A stretch of 64,000 nt of DNA from Pseudomonas putida (GTDB taxonomy: Bacteria > Pseudomonadota > Gammaproteobacteria > Pseudomonadales > Pseudomonadaceae), in NCBI RefSeq assembly GCF_002906855.1, contig NZ_MINI01000028.1, positions 1,798,001 through 1,862,000 on the forward strand. Direction: 5' to 3'. The notes below the pieces were generated by a model. The model was not told the DNA's origin and made no database searches. It saw only the letters and a list, made by a program, of their open reading frames with translations. Positions 34,297-43,995 of the stretch are shown here, piece by piece (within the stretch, counting starts at the first letter, position 1; each line of letters opens with the position of its first letter). The position numbers and the translations under genes were made by a program.

Positions 34297-34313
34297 CGCG
34301 CCGCCCGTCATTT

Positions 34314-36101
34314 TCAGTGCGAATGCCGCGGCATCCCGCCTTCTCGGGCGATCACGCGCATGTGCAGCGTCGCCGGCTCCAGGCAGCCACCGGTGGACAA
34401 CTGCCCCACGAGCTGGCGGTAGAGCTCCTGCCACGGTGTCTGCGAGGCCGGGATGTTCGGCTTCCAGGCGGCGCGACGGCGCGCCACTTCGTCATCGTCC
34501 ACCAGCAGGTCGACGCGGCGCTGGTTGAGGTCCACACGCAGCCAGTCGTTGGTCTGCAGCAAGGCCAGGCCGCCACCGACCGCCGCTTCCGGCGACATGT
34601 TGAGGATCGACGGGCTGGCCGAGGTGCCGCTCTGGCGACCGTCGCCCAGGCAGGGCAGCGAGTCGATGCCTTGCTTGATCAGCGCGGCCGGGGGCGCCAT
34701 GTTGACCACTTCGGCACTGCCCGGGTAACCCACGGTACCGGCGCCGCGGATCACCAGGATGCAACGCTCGTCGATGTCCAGCGACGGGTCGTCGATGCGC
34801 GCGTGGTAGTCCTCCGGCCCTTCGAACACGATGGCCCTGGCCTCGAAGCTGTTTTCCTTGCCGGGCTCGGCCAGGTAGGTCTTGCGGAAGGCCTCGCCGA
34901 CCACCGACATCTTCATGATCGCGCTGTCGAAGAAGTTGCCGCTGAGCACGATGAACCCTGCGCTGTGCTTGAGCGGTGCGTCGTAAGGCAGGATCACCTC
35001 GCGGTTGCTGGTGACCGTATCGCTGACCACCTCGCCGATGGTCTTGCCGCTGACCGTGGCACAGGCCTCGTGCAGGCGGCCGGCCTTGCGCAGTTCGTGC
35101 ATCACCGCTGGCACGCCACCGGCGCGGTGGAAGCCTTCGCCCAGGTATTTGCCTGCCGGCATGCAGTTGACCAGCAGTGGTATGTCTTCGCCGATGCGCT
35201 GCCAGTCGTCCAGCGACAGCTCGATGCCCATGTGCCGGGCGATGGCGATCAGGTGCGGCGGGCAGTTGCTCGAGGCGCCCAGTGCCGAGGCCACGGCAAT
35301 GGCGTTTTCGAAGGCCTCGCGGGTCATGATCGAGGACGGGCGCACGTCCTGCAGCACCAGTTCGCAGATGCGCCTGCCGGTCGCATAGGCCATCTGCCCA
35401 CGTTCGCGGTAGGGCGCGGGGATGCTGGCGCAGCCTGGCAGCGACATGCCCAGGGCTTCGGCCAGGGCGTTCATCGACAGTGCCGTGCCCATGGTGTTGC
35501 AATGGCCCACCGACGGCGAGGCGGCGGTGGTCATTTCCATGAAGCCTTCGTAGTCGATTTCACCCGCGGCCATCAGGTTGCGGGCGTGCCACAGCACCGT
35601 GCCCGAGCCAATCAGCTGGCCTTTGTGATGGCCGTCGAGCATGGGCCCACCCGACAGTACGATGGCCGGCAGGTCGGTGGTGGCTGCGGCCATCAGGCAG
35701 GCCGGGGTGGTCTTGTCGCAGCCGGTGGTCAGCACTACGCCGTCCAGTGGGTAACCGTGGAGGATTTCCACCAGGCCCAGGTAAGCCAGGTTGCGGTCCA
35801 GGGCCGCCGTTGGCCGGCGGCTCTGCTCGGCGATCGGGTGCACCGGGAACTCCATCGGAATGCCCCCGGCATCACGTATGCCGGCCTTGACCCGCTGGGC
35901 CAGTTCGATGTGGTGGCGGTTGCAGGGGGTAAGGTCACTGCCGGTCTGGGCGATGCCGATGATCGGCCGGCCCGACTGCAGTTCGTCGCGGGTCAGGCCG
36001 TAGTTCATGTAACGCTCGACGTACAGCGCGGTCATGTCGGCGTGGCTCGGGTCGTCGAACCATTGCTGGCTGCGCAGCGGGCGTTTCGGGGTATCGGTCA
36101 T
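34314..36101 (-). CDS. IlvD/Edd-family sugar-acid dehydratase
   Basis: A 595-residue dehydratase with the iron-sulfur cysteines in LTPCNRHH, TTGCDKTTPA and GHCNTMGTA. Close in layout to D-xylonate/L-arabonate dehydratases (PTAALDRNLAYLGLVEIL and later PIIGIAQTGSDL) rather than to biosynthetic IlvD. It should remove water from a C5 aldonic acid, giving 2-keto-3-deoxy-pentonate. It is followed by the FAH-family gene on the same strand (20 bases) and shares a cluster with a semialdehyde dehydrogenase and permease, so a Weimberg-type route to 2-oxoglutarate is likely. Xylonate versus arabonate cannot be decided here. Confidence 0.88.
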   Translation of the reverse strand: MTDTPKRPLRSQQWFDDPSHADMTALYVERYMNYGLTRDELQSGRPIIGIAQTGSDLTPCNRHHIELAQRVKAGIRDAGGIPMEFPVHPIAEQSRRPTAALDRNLAYLGLVEILHGYPLDGVVLTTGCDKTTPACLMAAATTDLPAIVLSGGPMLDGHHKGQLIGSGTVLWHARNLMAAGEIDYEGFMEMTTAASPSVGHCNTMGTALSMNALAEALGMSLPGCASIPAPYRERGQMAYATGRRICELVLQDVRPSSIMTREAFENAIAVASALGASSNCPPHLIAIARHMGIELSLDDWQRIGEDIPLLVNCMPAGKYLGEGFHRAGGVPAVMHELRKAGRLHEACATVSGKTIGEVVSDTVTSNREVILPYDAPLKHSAGFIVLSGNFFDSAIMKMSVVGEAFRKTYLAEPGKENSFEARAIVFEGPEDYHARIDDPSLDIDERCILVIRGAGTVGYPGSAEVVNMAPPAALIKQGIDSLPCLGDGRQSGTSASPSILNMSPEAAVGGGLALLQTNDWLRVDLNQRRVDLLVDDDEVARRRAAWKPNIPASQTPWQELYRQLVGQLSTGGCLEPATLHMRVIAREGGMPRHSH

Positions 36102-36121
36102 TTCAGGCTCTCTTTTTTATT

Positions 36122-37303
36122 TTAGCGATGCAGCAGGCCGCGTGCGGCCAGGTTGTGCATCAGGGCGCCAAGGCCGAAGGTCCACGGCGCTGCCTGGTCG
36201 CTGGTCGTGACCCGGTTGTGCAACTGGCCGAGCAGGGGGCTGGCGATGCGTACCCGGTCACCCAGTTTGTGGGTGAACCCCGCGCCCGGCTGATCGCGAT
36301 CTTCAATAGGGGCGAACAGCGTACCAAGGAACAGCAGGAAGCCGTCGGGGTATTGATGGTTGGCGTTGAGGGTCTGGCGCACCAGGTCTTCAGGGTCGCG
36401 GCTGATCTGGTCCATCGAGCTGCTGCCGACCAGGCGGTAACCGTCGTTACCTTGGACTTCCAGGTCAACCACGCAGCGGCGCACAGCGTCCAGGTCGAAG
36501 GTGTCGTCGAACAGGCGGATGAACGGGCCGACGGCGCACGAGGCGTTGTTGTCCTTGGCCTTGCTCAGCAACAGCGCGCTGCGGCCTTCGAAATCACGCA
36601 GGTTGACATCGTTGCCCAGCGTTGCGCCGTGGATGCGCCCGCGGCTGTCGACCGCCAGCACCACCTCGGGTTCGGGGTTGTTCCATGCCGAGCCGGGGTG
36701 CACGCCGATCGCGCTGCCGCTGCCAACCGCCGCCAGCACCGGGGCCTTGGTGAACACTTCGGCATCCGGGCCGATGCCCACTTCCAGGTACTGCGACCAC
36801 ATGCCTTGTTCGATCAGCAGCGCCTTCAAGGCCATGGCCTGTTGTGAGCCAGGGCGCACCGCGCGCAGGTTGTCGCCGATCACCGAATGCACGGTGGCGC
36901 GTACTGCTTCGGCCTTGCTGGCGTCACCGGCGGCCTGCTCTTCGATCACCCGCTCGATCATGCTGGCGGCGAAGGTCACGCCGGCCGCCTTGATCACTTG
37001 CAGGTCGACCGGTGCAAGTAGGTAAGGCTGGTTGGCGTCGAACGCCTCGCCGCTATTGGCCAGCAACGCTTCCAGGCTGCCCAGGAAGCGGCCCGGGGTG
37101 CTGCGCACGGCCTGCAATGGGTCTTCGCTTTCCAGCAGCTGGCTGAGGGTGGCGAAGCGTTCGGACAGGTCGAAAACACCGTCGGGGCGCAAGGTGATCG
37201 GGGAGGGGCCGCCAGGTTCGCCCGGGGTCCAGGCGCGGCCGATCAGGGTGCCGGTCAGGCCGTCCGCAGGCAGGGTGTTGGCGGGGGTGAGGGTCATCGG
37301 CAT
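36122..37303 (-). CDS. FAH-family protein, probable 2-keto-3-deoxy-pentonate dehydratase
   Basis: A 393-residue protein of the fumarylacetoacetase family. The metal ligands are in the late half: GIHPGSAWNNPEPEVVLAV and GNDVNLRDFEGRSALLLSKAKD. Members about this long convert 2-keto-3-deoxy-D-xylonate to 2-oxoglutarate semialdehyde. That fits its position in front of the dehydratase and across from the semialdehyde dehydrogenase. It starts at 37303 or ATG 37297. It is divergent from a LysR gene, with GCGATAA and TTATCGC half-sites between them. Confidence 0.85.
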   Translation of the reverse strand: MPMTLTPANTLPADGLTGTLIGRAWTPGEPGGPSPITLRPDGVFDLSERFATLSQLLESEDPLQAVRSTPGRFLGSLEALLANSGEAFDANQPYLLAPVDLQVIKAAGVTFAASMIERVIEEQAAGDASKAEAVRATVHSVIGDNLRAVRPGSQQAMALKALLIEQGMWSQYLEVGIGPDAEVFTKAPVLAAVGSGSAIGVHPGSAWNNPEPEVVLAVDSRGRIHGATLGNDVNLRDFEGRSALLLSKAKDNNASCAVGPFIRLFDDTFDLDAVRRCVVDLEVQGNDGYRLVGSSSMDQISRDPEDLVRQTLNANHQYPDGFLLFLGTLFAPIEDRDQPGAGFTHKLGDRVRIASPLLGQLHNRVTTSDQAAPWTFGLGALMHNLAARGLLHR

Positions 37304-37351
37304 GGCATCGCAATCTCTCGGAACGTGAGAGCTGCACGCTAGGCAAGCGGC

Positions 37352-37403
37352 GCGATAAACTCCAATGGCTTAATCTCACTATTCAATAACAAGCGGTTAT
37401 CGC
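37352..37403. promoter_or_regulatory. Divergent promoter region with CGATAA half-sites
   Basis: GCGATAA at 37352-37358 and its exact reverse complement TTATCGC at 37397-37403 lie in the 116-base gap between the FAH-family gene and the LysR gene. The same hexamer forms a palindrome before the dehydrogenase gene, suggesting one regulator binds both. Confidence 0.5.
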
Positions 37404-37419
37404 AGCGACAGGGGCTTGC

Positions 37420-38367
37420 ATGTCGGACCTTTCCTTTTCCCACGTTTGCAACTGGCTCAAGTTCCGCCATCTGTTGCTGATCGAGACCCTCGGGCGCACG
37501 CACAACATGCACGTCGCGGCGCAGCAGATGAACCTGACCCAGCCGGCAATCAGCAAGATGCTCAAGGAAATCGAGCACCTGCTCGGTTTTGCCCTGTTCG
37601 AGCGCTTGCCGCGCAGCATGCCGCCCACCGCGCTCGGCGAGCAGGTGCTGCGCTATGCCCAGGTGGCCTTGAACGATGCGCGCAATTTCGTCGACCAGAT
37701 CGACAGCTTGCGCCAGGGTGGGCACGGGCACCTGAAGGTGGGCGGCATCTTTGCCGCCACAGCCGTGGCGCTGCCGGATGCCATCGTCGAGATCAAGCAG
37801 CGCAAGCCATTGCTGTCGATCGAGGTGGTGGAGCAGACCAGCGATCACCTGATGGCCATGCTTGAAGACAAACACTTGCACTTGGCCGTGGCGCGCTTTA
37901 CCGACGTGTCCCAGCAGCAGCGCTTCGACTTCCAGCCGCTGGCGCCGGAACCGTTCTGCTTCGTGGTCAACGATCAGCACCCGTTGAGCGGTGCTGGCCC
38001 GGTGACCCTGCCGCAACTGCTGGAGTGGCCTTGGATTCTCTACCCCAAAGGCACACCCATCCGTGGGCGCATGGAGCGCGCGTTCGCCGAGGCAGGCGTA
38101 GCTGTGCCGCGCAATACCATCGATACCATTTCCATGCAGACCTTCCTCAAGGTGCTGCTGGGCGGGCCGATGATCGGCATGCTGCCCCAGGCGATGGTCG
38201 AACCGCACCTGGCCAGCGGGGTACTGGTCAACCTCGACACGCCGCTGCACCTGGCGCCCCAGGACTACGGCATCCTTACCCGCAAGGGCGAGCCGTTGAA
38301 CGGGGCGGCGCTGGAGTTCGCTGAAATCCTCCTGGCCCATGCGGGCCGAGGGGAAGGGGAGCGATAA
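37420..38367 (+). CDS. LysR-family regulator of the sugar-acid cluster
   Basis: A 315-residue regulator with the HTH in TLGRTHNMHVAAQQMNLTQPAISKMLKEIE (residues about 21-50) and a LysR substrate domain of the GbpR/CbbR-like type. It is divergent from the FAH and IlvD-like genes and precedes the dehydrogenase and MFS genes. It therefore sits in the middle of the pathway it probably controls, with a sugar acid as inducer. Its stop codon lies within a 19-base palindrome (38362-38380), the likely operator of the next gene. Confidence 0.92.
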   Translation: MSDLSFSHVCNWLKFRHLLLIETLGRTHNMHVAAQQMNLTQPAISKMLKEIEHLLGFALFERLPRSMPPTALGEQVLRYAQVALNDARNFVDQIDSLRQGGHGHLKVGGIFAATAVALPDAIVEIKQRKPLLSIEVVEQTSDHLMAMLEDKHLHLAVARFTDVSQQQRFDFQPLAPEPFCFVVNDQHPLSGAGPVTLPQLLEWPWILYPKGTPIRGRMERAFAEAGVAVPRNTIDTISMQTFLKVLLGGPMIGMLPQAMVEPHLASGVLVNLDTPLHLAPQDYGILTRKGEPLNGAALEFAEILLAHAGRGEGER

Positions 38368-38380
38368 CGCGGCGTTATCG
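38362..38380. promoter_or_regulatory. Perfect 19-base palindrome, candidate operator
   Basis: CGATAACGC-G-GCGTTATCG has nine-base arms around one G. A further CGATAA is found at 38386-38391. The palindrome overlaps the LysR stop and lies about 85 bases before the dehydrogenase start, where an operator is expected. It could form a hairpin in mRNA as well. Confidence 0.55.
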
Positions 38381-38465
38381 GATGATCGATAAATGCCATT
38401 GGGAAAGCATCGCAGGGCCGCCTAGATTAGCCCCCCATGTCTTTCGCAATGCCGAGGAATCATCC

Positions 38466-40049
38466 ATGACGTCCCACGCAGGCCAGCAATTCATCGGCGG
38501 GGTTCGCCGCGCCACCGGTCAGGCGGCCTTGTACAGTGTCGATGCGCACAGCGGGCAGCCACTGCCAGGCGCGTTCCACCAAGCCAGCGACGAGGAGGTC
38601 GATGCCGCCGCCCAGGCCGCTGCTGCGGCCTATCCCGTGTACCGGGCCTTGCCCTCCGCTCGCCGTGCCGAGTTTCTCGACGCAATCGCCGAGGCACTCG
38701 ATGCCTTGGGTGAAGACTTCATTGATACCGTATGCCGCGAAACAGCCTTGCCGCCAGCCCGTATCCACGGCGAACGGGCGCGTACCAGCGGCCAGTTGAG
38801 GCTGTTCGCCACGGTGTTGCGCCGCGGTGATTTTGCCGGCGCGCGCATCGACCGTGCGCAGCCTCAGCGCACCCCGCTGCCGCGCCTGGACATCCGCCAG
38901 TGCCGCATGGGGCTGGGGCCGGTCGCGGTGTTCGGTGCCAGCAACTTCCCCTTGGCGTTTTCCACGGCCGGTGGCGACACCGCCGCGGCGCTGGCCGCCG
39001 GCTGCCCGGTGGTGTTCAAGGCCCACAGCGGCCACATGGCCACGGCGCAGTGGGTGGCCGAGGCTATCGTCGCCGCCGCCGAGCGTTGTGCGATGCCGGC
39101 GGGGGTCTTCAACATGATCTACGGTGGCCGGGTCGGCGAGGCGCTGGTCAAGCACCCGGCCATCCAGGCCGTGGGCTTCACCGGCTCGCTCAAGGGCGGC
39201 CGTGCCCTGTGCGACATGGCGGCGGCGCGGCCGCAGCCGATTCCGGTGTTCGCCGAAATGAGCAGCATCAACCCGGTGCTGGTGCTACCCGGGGCGCTGG
39301 CCGCGCGCGGTGAGGCCGTGGCCCGCGAACTGGCGGCATCGGTGGTGCTGGGCTGTGGGCAGTTTTGCACCAACCCTGGCCTGGTGCTGGGGGTACGTTC
39401 ACCCGCGTTCAGCGCCTTTGTCGAGCAGTTGGCTGCGCAGATGGCAGAGCAGCCGCCCCAGACCATGCTCAATGCCGGCACCCTGGCAAGCTATGCACAC
39501 GGCGTGGCCACGCTCAAGGCGCATGCCGGCGTGCGACTGCTGGCCGGTGCCGAGCAACAGGGCAACCAGGCCTGGCCGCAGCTGTTCCAGGCTGATGCGC
39601 AGTTGTTGCTGGCTGGCGAAGCGCTGCTGCAGGAGGAAATCTTCGGCCCGGCCAGCGTGGTGGTCGAGCTTGCCGACCAGGCCCAGTTGCTGGCTGCGCT
39701 GCAGGCGCTGGGCGGGCAGCTGACCGCCACGCTGATCGGCGAGCCAGGCGACTTTGCGCACGCTGCGCCACTGGTGGCGTTGCTGGAACAGAAGGCCGGC
39801 CGCGTGCTGGTCAACGGCTACCCGACCGGTGTCGAAGTGTGCGACGCCATGGTCCATGGCGGCCCGTTCCCGGCCACCTCCGACAGCCGTGGCACCTCGG
39901 TCGGCACCTTGGCGATCGACCGTTTCCTGCGCCCGGTGTGCTACCAGAATTTCCCTGATGCGTTGCTGCCCGAGGCGCTGCGCGATGCCAACCCGCTGGG
40001 GCTGCTGCGCCTGATCGATGGCCAGTACAGCCGTGACCCGATTCGCTGA
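38466..40049 (+). CDS. 2,5-dioxovalerate (2-oxoglutarate semialdehyde) dehydrogenase
   Basis: A 527-residue aldehyde dehydrogenase from ATG 38466, preceded by GAGGAAT; an upstream codon at 38382 is less likely. It has FGASNFPLAFSTAGGD (cofactor region), VGFTGSLKGGRAL, and the catalytic cysteine in LGCGQFCTNPGL. This group is NADP-preferring and oxidises 2-oxoglutarate semialdehyde to 2-oxoglutarate, the last step of the Weimberg-type pathway whose earlier enzymes lie at 34.3-37.3 kb. It is followed by an MFS gene, 96 bases later. Confidence 0.92.
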   Translation: MTSHAGQQFIGGVRRATGQAALYSVDAHSGQPLPGAFHQASDEEVDAAAQAAAAAYPVYRALPSARRAEFLDAIAEALDALGEDFIDTVCRETALPPARIHGERARTSGQLRLFATVLRRGDFAGARIDRAQPQRTPLPRLDIRQCRMGLGPVAVFGASNFPLAFSTAGGDTAAALAAGCPVVFKAHSGHMATAQWVAEAIVAAAERCAMPAGVFNMIYGGRVGEALVKHPAIQAVGFTGSLKGGRALCDMAAARPQPIPVFAEMSSINPVLVLPGALAARGEAVARELAASVVLGCGQFCTNPGLVLGVRSPAFSAFVEQLAAQMAEQPPQTMLNAGTLASYAHGVATLKAHAGVRLLAGAEQQGNQAWPQLFQADAQLLLAGEALLQEEIFGPASVVVELADQAQLLAALQALGGQLTATLIGEPGDFAHAAPLVALLEQKAGRVLVNGYPTGVEVCDAMVHGGPFPATSDSRGTSVGTLAIDRFLRPVCYQNFPDALLPEALRDANPLGLLRLIDGQYSRDPIR

Positions 40050-40145
40050 TTACCGCTGCTGATAGTCACCCGCCGGCTGCGCATGCACCCGGTGGGCTTC
40101 CAATAACAACAATCAGGCATGCACGACATGCCAAGAGGCTTGGCC

Positions 40146-41513
40146 ATGGCTCATCAAACTGTCGCCCCCACCCACGATCAGGCGTTCGAAGACCGCACCT
40201 ACCGCAAGGTCATCCTGCGTATCCTGCCGATCCTGCTGCTGTGCTACATCGCCGCCTACCTTGACCGGGTCAATATCGGCTTTGCCAAGCTGAGCATGCT
40301 CGACGACCTGCAGTTCAGTAACACCGTCTATGCCCTCGGCGCCAGCGTGTTCTTCTGGGGCTACTTCCTGTTCGAGGTGCCCAGCAACCTGCTGCTGCAT
40401 CGCTATGGCGCACGCTTCTGGATCGCACGGATCATGCTGAGCTGGGCGATCATCTCGATGGCGGTGGCGTTCACCCAGCCGTTGGCCGGGTTCTTCCACA
40501 TCGAGTCCAGCACCATGTTCTACGTGCTGCGCTTCTTGCTGGGCATCTGCGAGGCCGGGTTCTTCCCCGGCGTGATCCTCTACCTCAACTACTGGTTCCC
40601 GACCCATCGACAGAGCCGGGTGATGTCGGGTTTTCTGATGGCGATGCCGGTCAGCCTCACCTTGGGCGGCGTGCTGTCGGGCTGGCTGATGACCCGCCTG
40701 GATGGCTGGCATGAATTGGCAGGCTGGCAGTGGATGCTGCTGATCGAAGGCGTGCCTTCGGTGATCATGGCGGTGGTGGTATTCACCTGCCTGTGCGACA
40801 ACATCGACAAGGCTGGCTGGCTGTCGGAGGCGCAGAAGCAACTGCTCAAGGCCAACCTGCAACAGGAGGCGCACGGCAAGGTCTCGCGCCTGGGCGATGT
40901 GTTCTTCAACCCGCGGGTGTGGCTGCTGGTGCTGATCCTGCTGACCTTCAACACTGGCTTCTATGGCCTGGCCTTCTGGATGCCATCGATCATCAAGAGC
41001 GCGGGCGTGACCAGCACCCTGGAGATCGGCTTGCTGACCGCCATTCCTTACAGTGTGGCCGTGGTTGCCATGTTCCTGAATGCGCGCCACTCCAACCGCA
41101 CCGGCGAGCGCCGCTGGCATGCTGCAATTCCTGCATTCATCGGTGGCTGCGGCCTCATCCTCAGCGCCGTGTTCGCCCATGACGTCGTGCTGTCGATCCT
41201 GTTCCTGACGGTGGCAGCCTCGGGTGTGCTGAGCCTGATGCCGATTTTCTGGACTCTGCCAGGTACGGTGTTGTCCGGTGTCGCGGCGGCGGCGGGCATC
41301 GGCATGATCAACGCCATCGGCAACCTGTCGGGCTTCACCGGCTCGATGATCACGGCCACCGCAGAGAGCCTGACCGGTGACATCAACGACGGTACCTACG
41401 TATTGGGCGTGTGCCTTTTCGTCAGCGGCCTGCTGATCCTGGCGATACCCGCCGCGATGCTCAAGCGTTCGGGCGCCGAGACGCACGGGCAACTGGAACT
41501 GAAGGCGGCCTGA
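40146..41513 (+). CDS. MFS transporter, anion/sugar-acid type
   Basis: A protein of about 455 residues with 12 membrane segments, start ATG 40146 with AGAGG before it. ILPILLLCYIAAYLDRVNIGFAK is the signature of the anion:cation symporter (phthalate/galactonate) family. It most likely imports the sugar acid degraded by the neighbouring enzymes through the inner membrane. It is last in the rightward part of the sugar-acid cluster. Confidence 0.92.
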   Translation: MAHQTVAPTHDQAFEDRTYRKVILRILPILLLCYIAAYLDRVNIGFAKLSMLDDLQFSNTVYALGASVFFWGYFLFEVPSNLLLHRYGARFWIARIMLSWAIISMAVAFTQPLAGFFHIESSTMFYVLRFLLGICEAGFFPGVILYLNYWFPTHRQSRVMSGFLMAMPVSLTLGGVLSGWLMTRLDGWHELAGWQWMLLIEGVPSVIMAVVVFTCLCDNIDKAGWLSEAQKQLLKANLQQEAHGKVSRLGDVFFNPRVWLLVLILLTFNTGFYGLAFWMPSIIKSAGVTSTLEIGLLTAIPYSVAVVAMFLNARHSNRTGERRWHAAIPAFIGGCGLILSAVFAHDVVLSILFLTVAASGVLSLMPIFWTLPGTVLSGVAAAAGIGMINAIGNLSGFTGSMITATAESLTGDINDGTYVLGVCLFVSGLLILAIPAAMLKRSGAETHGQLELKAA

Positions 41514-41547
41514 GCAGTGCTGAATCGGGTGCCAGCCAAGGGGCCGC

Positions 41548-42462
41548 TCACAAGGTCGTAGACTGGCCCATCCGGTTGATCTCGAACACCTTGCTGCGTT
41601 GCAGGCACTCGCGCAGGTAGCGCGCCGCCGGGCCAGGCTGGCGCTTGCGATGCCACAACAGGTCCACCCCCACCAGCCAGTCGGTGTGGGGGTAGGCCTC
41701 CAGTTGCAACTCCACCAACTGCCCGCTTTCCAGCTCTTGCTGCACAAGTTGGCGCGGCAGGGTTGCCCAGCCAAGCCCACCGCGCACCATCTCCACCAAC
41801 GCCAGGTAACTCTCCGCCCGCCACAGCTGGCCGGCACGCAGGTATTCGCTGCTGGGCAGTTTGTCGGCATGGGCGAAAAAGGCCAGCCGGCGATGGGCGT
41901 TGAGGTCGGCAAAGCTGACCGGGCACTGCCGCGCCAGGGCGAACTCCGGGTGGCAGACGTGGGTCATGATCAGCTTGCCCAGCTGCTGGAAGGCCAGCTC
42001 CGGCGGGTAGTGGGGCTGGGCGAAGCTCACCCCGAGGTCCGCCTCGCCGGTCAGGATCATCTCGCTGACATCACCGTGCAGCGGGTGGCGGATCAGCAAG
42101 TCCACGAAAGGAAACGCTTCGTCAAAGCCTTTGAAGGGCGCTATCAGCGGGCCATATGGCACCTCGATCGCCAGGGTCAGCGCGGCTTCCACCTGGCCTG
42201 CCAGGCTGTCTGCGCTGCCTTCCAGGGCGTAGCAGCGCTCAAGGATTCCCTCGGCGCGCAGCAGCAGTTTATGGCCCGCCGCGGTCAAGGCCGGGATGCG
42301 GCTGGAGCGATCGAACAGCTGCACGCCCAGGTCGGTTTCCAGGTTGCTGATGGCAGCACTGACCGTCGACTGCGTACGCCCCAGCCGCCGCGCAGCGGCA
42401 GAGAACGAGCCGGCCTGCACGGCGCTGACAAACACCTGCAACTGGTCCAGAGAAAAACGCAT
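41548..42462 (-). CDS. LysR-family regulator, divergent from urate-type permease
   Basis: A 304-residue regulator with N-terminal HTH (FVSAVQAGSFSAAARRLGRTQSTVSAAISNLE) and an LysR effector-binding domain. It is 180 bases from, and divergent to, the NCS2 permease, which it is likely to regulate in response to a purine. It faces the MFS gene tail to tail. Confidence 0.93.
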   Translation of the reverse strand: MRFSLDQLQVFVSAVQAGSFSAAARRLGRTQSTVSAAISNLETDLGVQLFDRSSRIPALTAAGHKLLLRAEGILERCYALEGSADSLAGQVEAALTLAIEVPYGPLIAPFKGFDEAFPFVDLLIRHPLHGDVSEMILTGEADLGVSFAQPHYPPELAFQQLGKLIMTHVCHPEFALARQCPVSFADLNAHRRLAFFAHADKLPSSEYLRAGQLWRAESYLALVEMVRGGLGWATLPRQLVQQELESGQLVELQLEAYPHTDWLVGVDLLWHRKRQPGPAARYLRECLQRSKVFEINRMGQSTTL

Positions 42463-42643
42463 TACCTGCTCCTGTCCACGGGTCGATCCATCGATGGTAG
42501 CGATGGTTAATCATTTGCTCCATCGGTGATTTCACAGGATTCTCCACTTCGACATCGGCGACAGCTGCCACGCTTCCCTGCGCTGCATGTCACTCCGGGC
42601 GCCTTCAACAATAAAAAGAGCCGCACTTCAGGAGATTCACGAC

Positions 42644-43981
42644 ATGAGCCAACCTGTTATCCATCCCGTAGACGAAATACTGCCTGCACGGCAGCTGTTC
42701 AGCTTTGGTCTGCAGCATGTGCTGGTGATGTATGCCGGTGCCGTCGCCGTGCCACTGATTCTGGGAAGCGCTCTGGGGCTGAGCCAGGCCCAGGTGGTGA
42801 CGTTGATCAATGCCAACCTGCTGACCTCGGGTGTTGCCACCTTGCTGCAAACCCTCGGGCTGTGGCGCTTCGGCGCGCGCTTGCCGCTGATCCAGGGCTG
42901 CTCGTTCATTGCCCTGGCGCCGATGATCATGATCGGCAAGGAATTCGGCCTACCTCACGTGTTCGGGGCGGTGATCGCGGCCGGTGCGCTCACCATTGCC
43001 ATCGCGCCGCTGTTCAGCCGTCTGCTGCGGTTTTTCCCGCCAGTGGTGATCGGCAGCCTGATCACCGTCATCGGCATTTCGCTGATGCCGGCCGCCGCCA
43101 TCTGGCTGGGGGGAGGGCAGCCTGGCACTGCAGACTTCGGCAAGCCGGCCAACCTGATGCTGGGCGTGGCCACGGTGGCGCTGACGCTGGTGATCCACGC
43201 ACGTTTTCGTGGCTTTATCGGCAACCTCAGCGTGCTTCTGGGGCTGATTGCCGGCAGCGTGGTGGCCGCGGCCTTTGGCATGACCGACTTCAGCCGGGTA
43301 GCCGATGCCGCGTGGTTCGAGCTCAGCGCGCCGATGGCGTTCGGCGTGCCGCAGTTCGCCTTCACCCCGGTGCTGATCATGCTGTTGGCGATGCTGGTGA
43401 TCATGGCCGAGACCACTGGCAACTGCCTGGCCATTGGCAAGCTGACCGGCAAGCCGACCGACCAGCGCACGTTGGGCAACGCCTTCCGCGCCGATGGCCT
43501 GTCGACAATGCTTGGGGGCGTATTCAACAGCTTTCCTTACAACGCCTTCACGCAAAATACCGGCCTGATCGCGCTTTCCGGCGTCAAGAGCCGCTTCGTG
43601 GTCGCCGCCTCGGGCGCCATCATGGTGTTGATGGGCCTGTTCCCCAAACTGGGCGCGCTGATCGCCAGTGTGCCGACGCCAGTGCTCGGTGGCTGCGCAA
43701 TCGTGATGTTCGGCATGACCACGGTGGCGGGCATCCAGGAGCTGGCCCGGGTACGTTTCGAGGGCACCCGCAACGGCCTGGTGGTGGCGGTGTCGGTCAG
43801 CATCGGCGTGTTGCCGATGTCTATGCCGGCGCTGTTCGAGCACGTCAGCGGCCCGCTGAAGCTGGTGCTGGAAAGCGGGATCTTCCTTGCCGCAGTCAGC
43901 GCCATCCTGCTCAACCTGCTGCTCAACCGTGAAGCCGAACCCAGCAGCCAGGACGCCATCGATACCAGCATGGCCAAGTGA
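42644..43981 (+). CDS. NCS2-family purine (urate/xanthine) permease
   Basis: A 445-residue permease from ATG 42644, with CAGGAG before it. It has many membrane segments, QHVLVMYAGAVAVPLILG at the front, the NCS2 motif ETTGNCLAIGKLTGKP, and the core NTGLIALSGVKSRFV (the N-T-G-L-I box). It is a proton symporter for xanthine or urate. It is followed by a purine deaminase and a HIU hydrolase, which points to urate or a related purine. Confidence 0.92.
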   Translation: MSQPVIHPVDEILPARQLFSFGLQHVLVMYAGAVAVPLILGSALGLSQAQVVTLINANLLTSGVATLLQTLGLWRFGARLPLIQGCSFIALAPMIMIGKEFGLPHVFGAVIAAGALTIAIAPLFSRLLRFFPPVVIGSLITVIGISLMPAAAIWLGGGQPGTADFGKPANLMLGVATVALTLVIHARFRGFIGNLSVLLGLIAGSVVAAAFGMTDFSRVADAAWFELSAPMAFGVPQFAFTPVLIMLLAMLVIMAETTGNCLAIGKLTGKPTDQRTLGNAFRADGLSTMLGGVFNSFPYNAFTQNTGLIALSGVKSRFVVAASGAIMVLMGLFPKLGALIASVPTPVLGGCAIVMFGMTTVAGIQELARVRFEGTRNGLVVAVSVSIGVLPMSMPALFEHVSGPLKLVLESGIFLAAVSAILLNLLLNREAEPSSQDAIDTSMAK

Positions 43982-43995
43982 GCCTGCATTTTCAC

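Noticed and set aside
34317..36125. A 602-codon open frame antisense to the sugar-acid dehydratase
   Set aside because: It is a GC-rich shadow of a well-supported IlvD-family gene and has a composition heavy in Ala/His/Arg with no family motif.
40113..41912. A 599-codon minus-strand frame across the MFS gene and the LysR end
   Set aside because: It covers two clear genes in other frames; its product is low-complexity and has no recognisable domain.
42526..43932. A 468-codon plus-strand frame inside the NCS2 permease
   Set aside because: Shifted frame of the permease, which carries the NCS2 motifs; Cys/Arg-rich nonsense-like composition.
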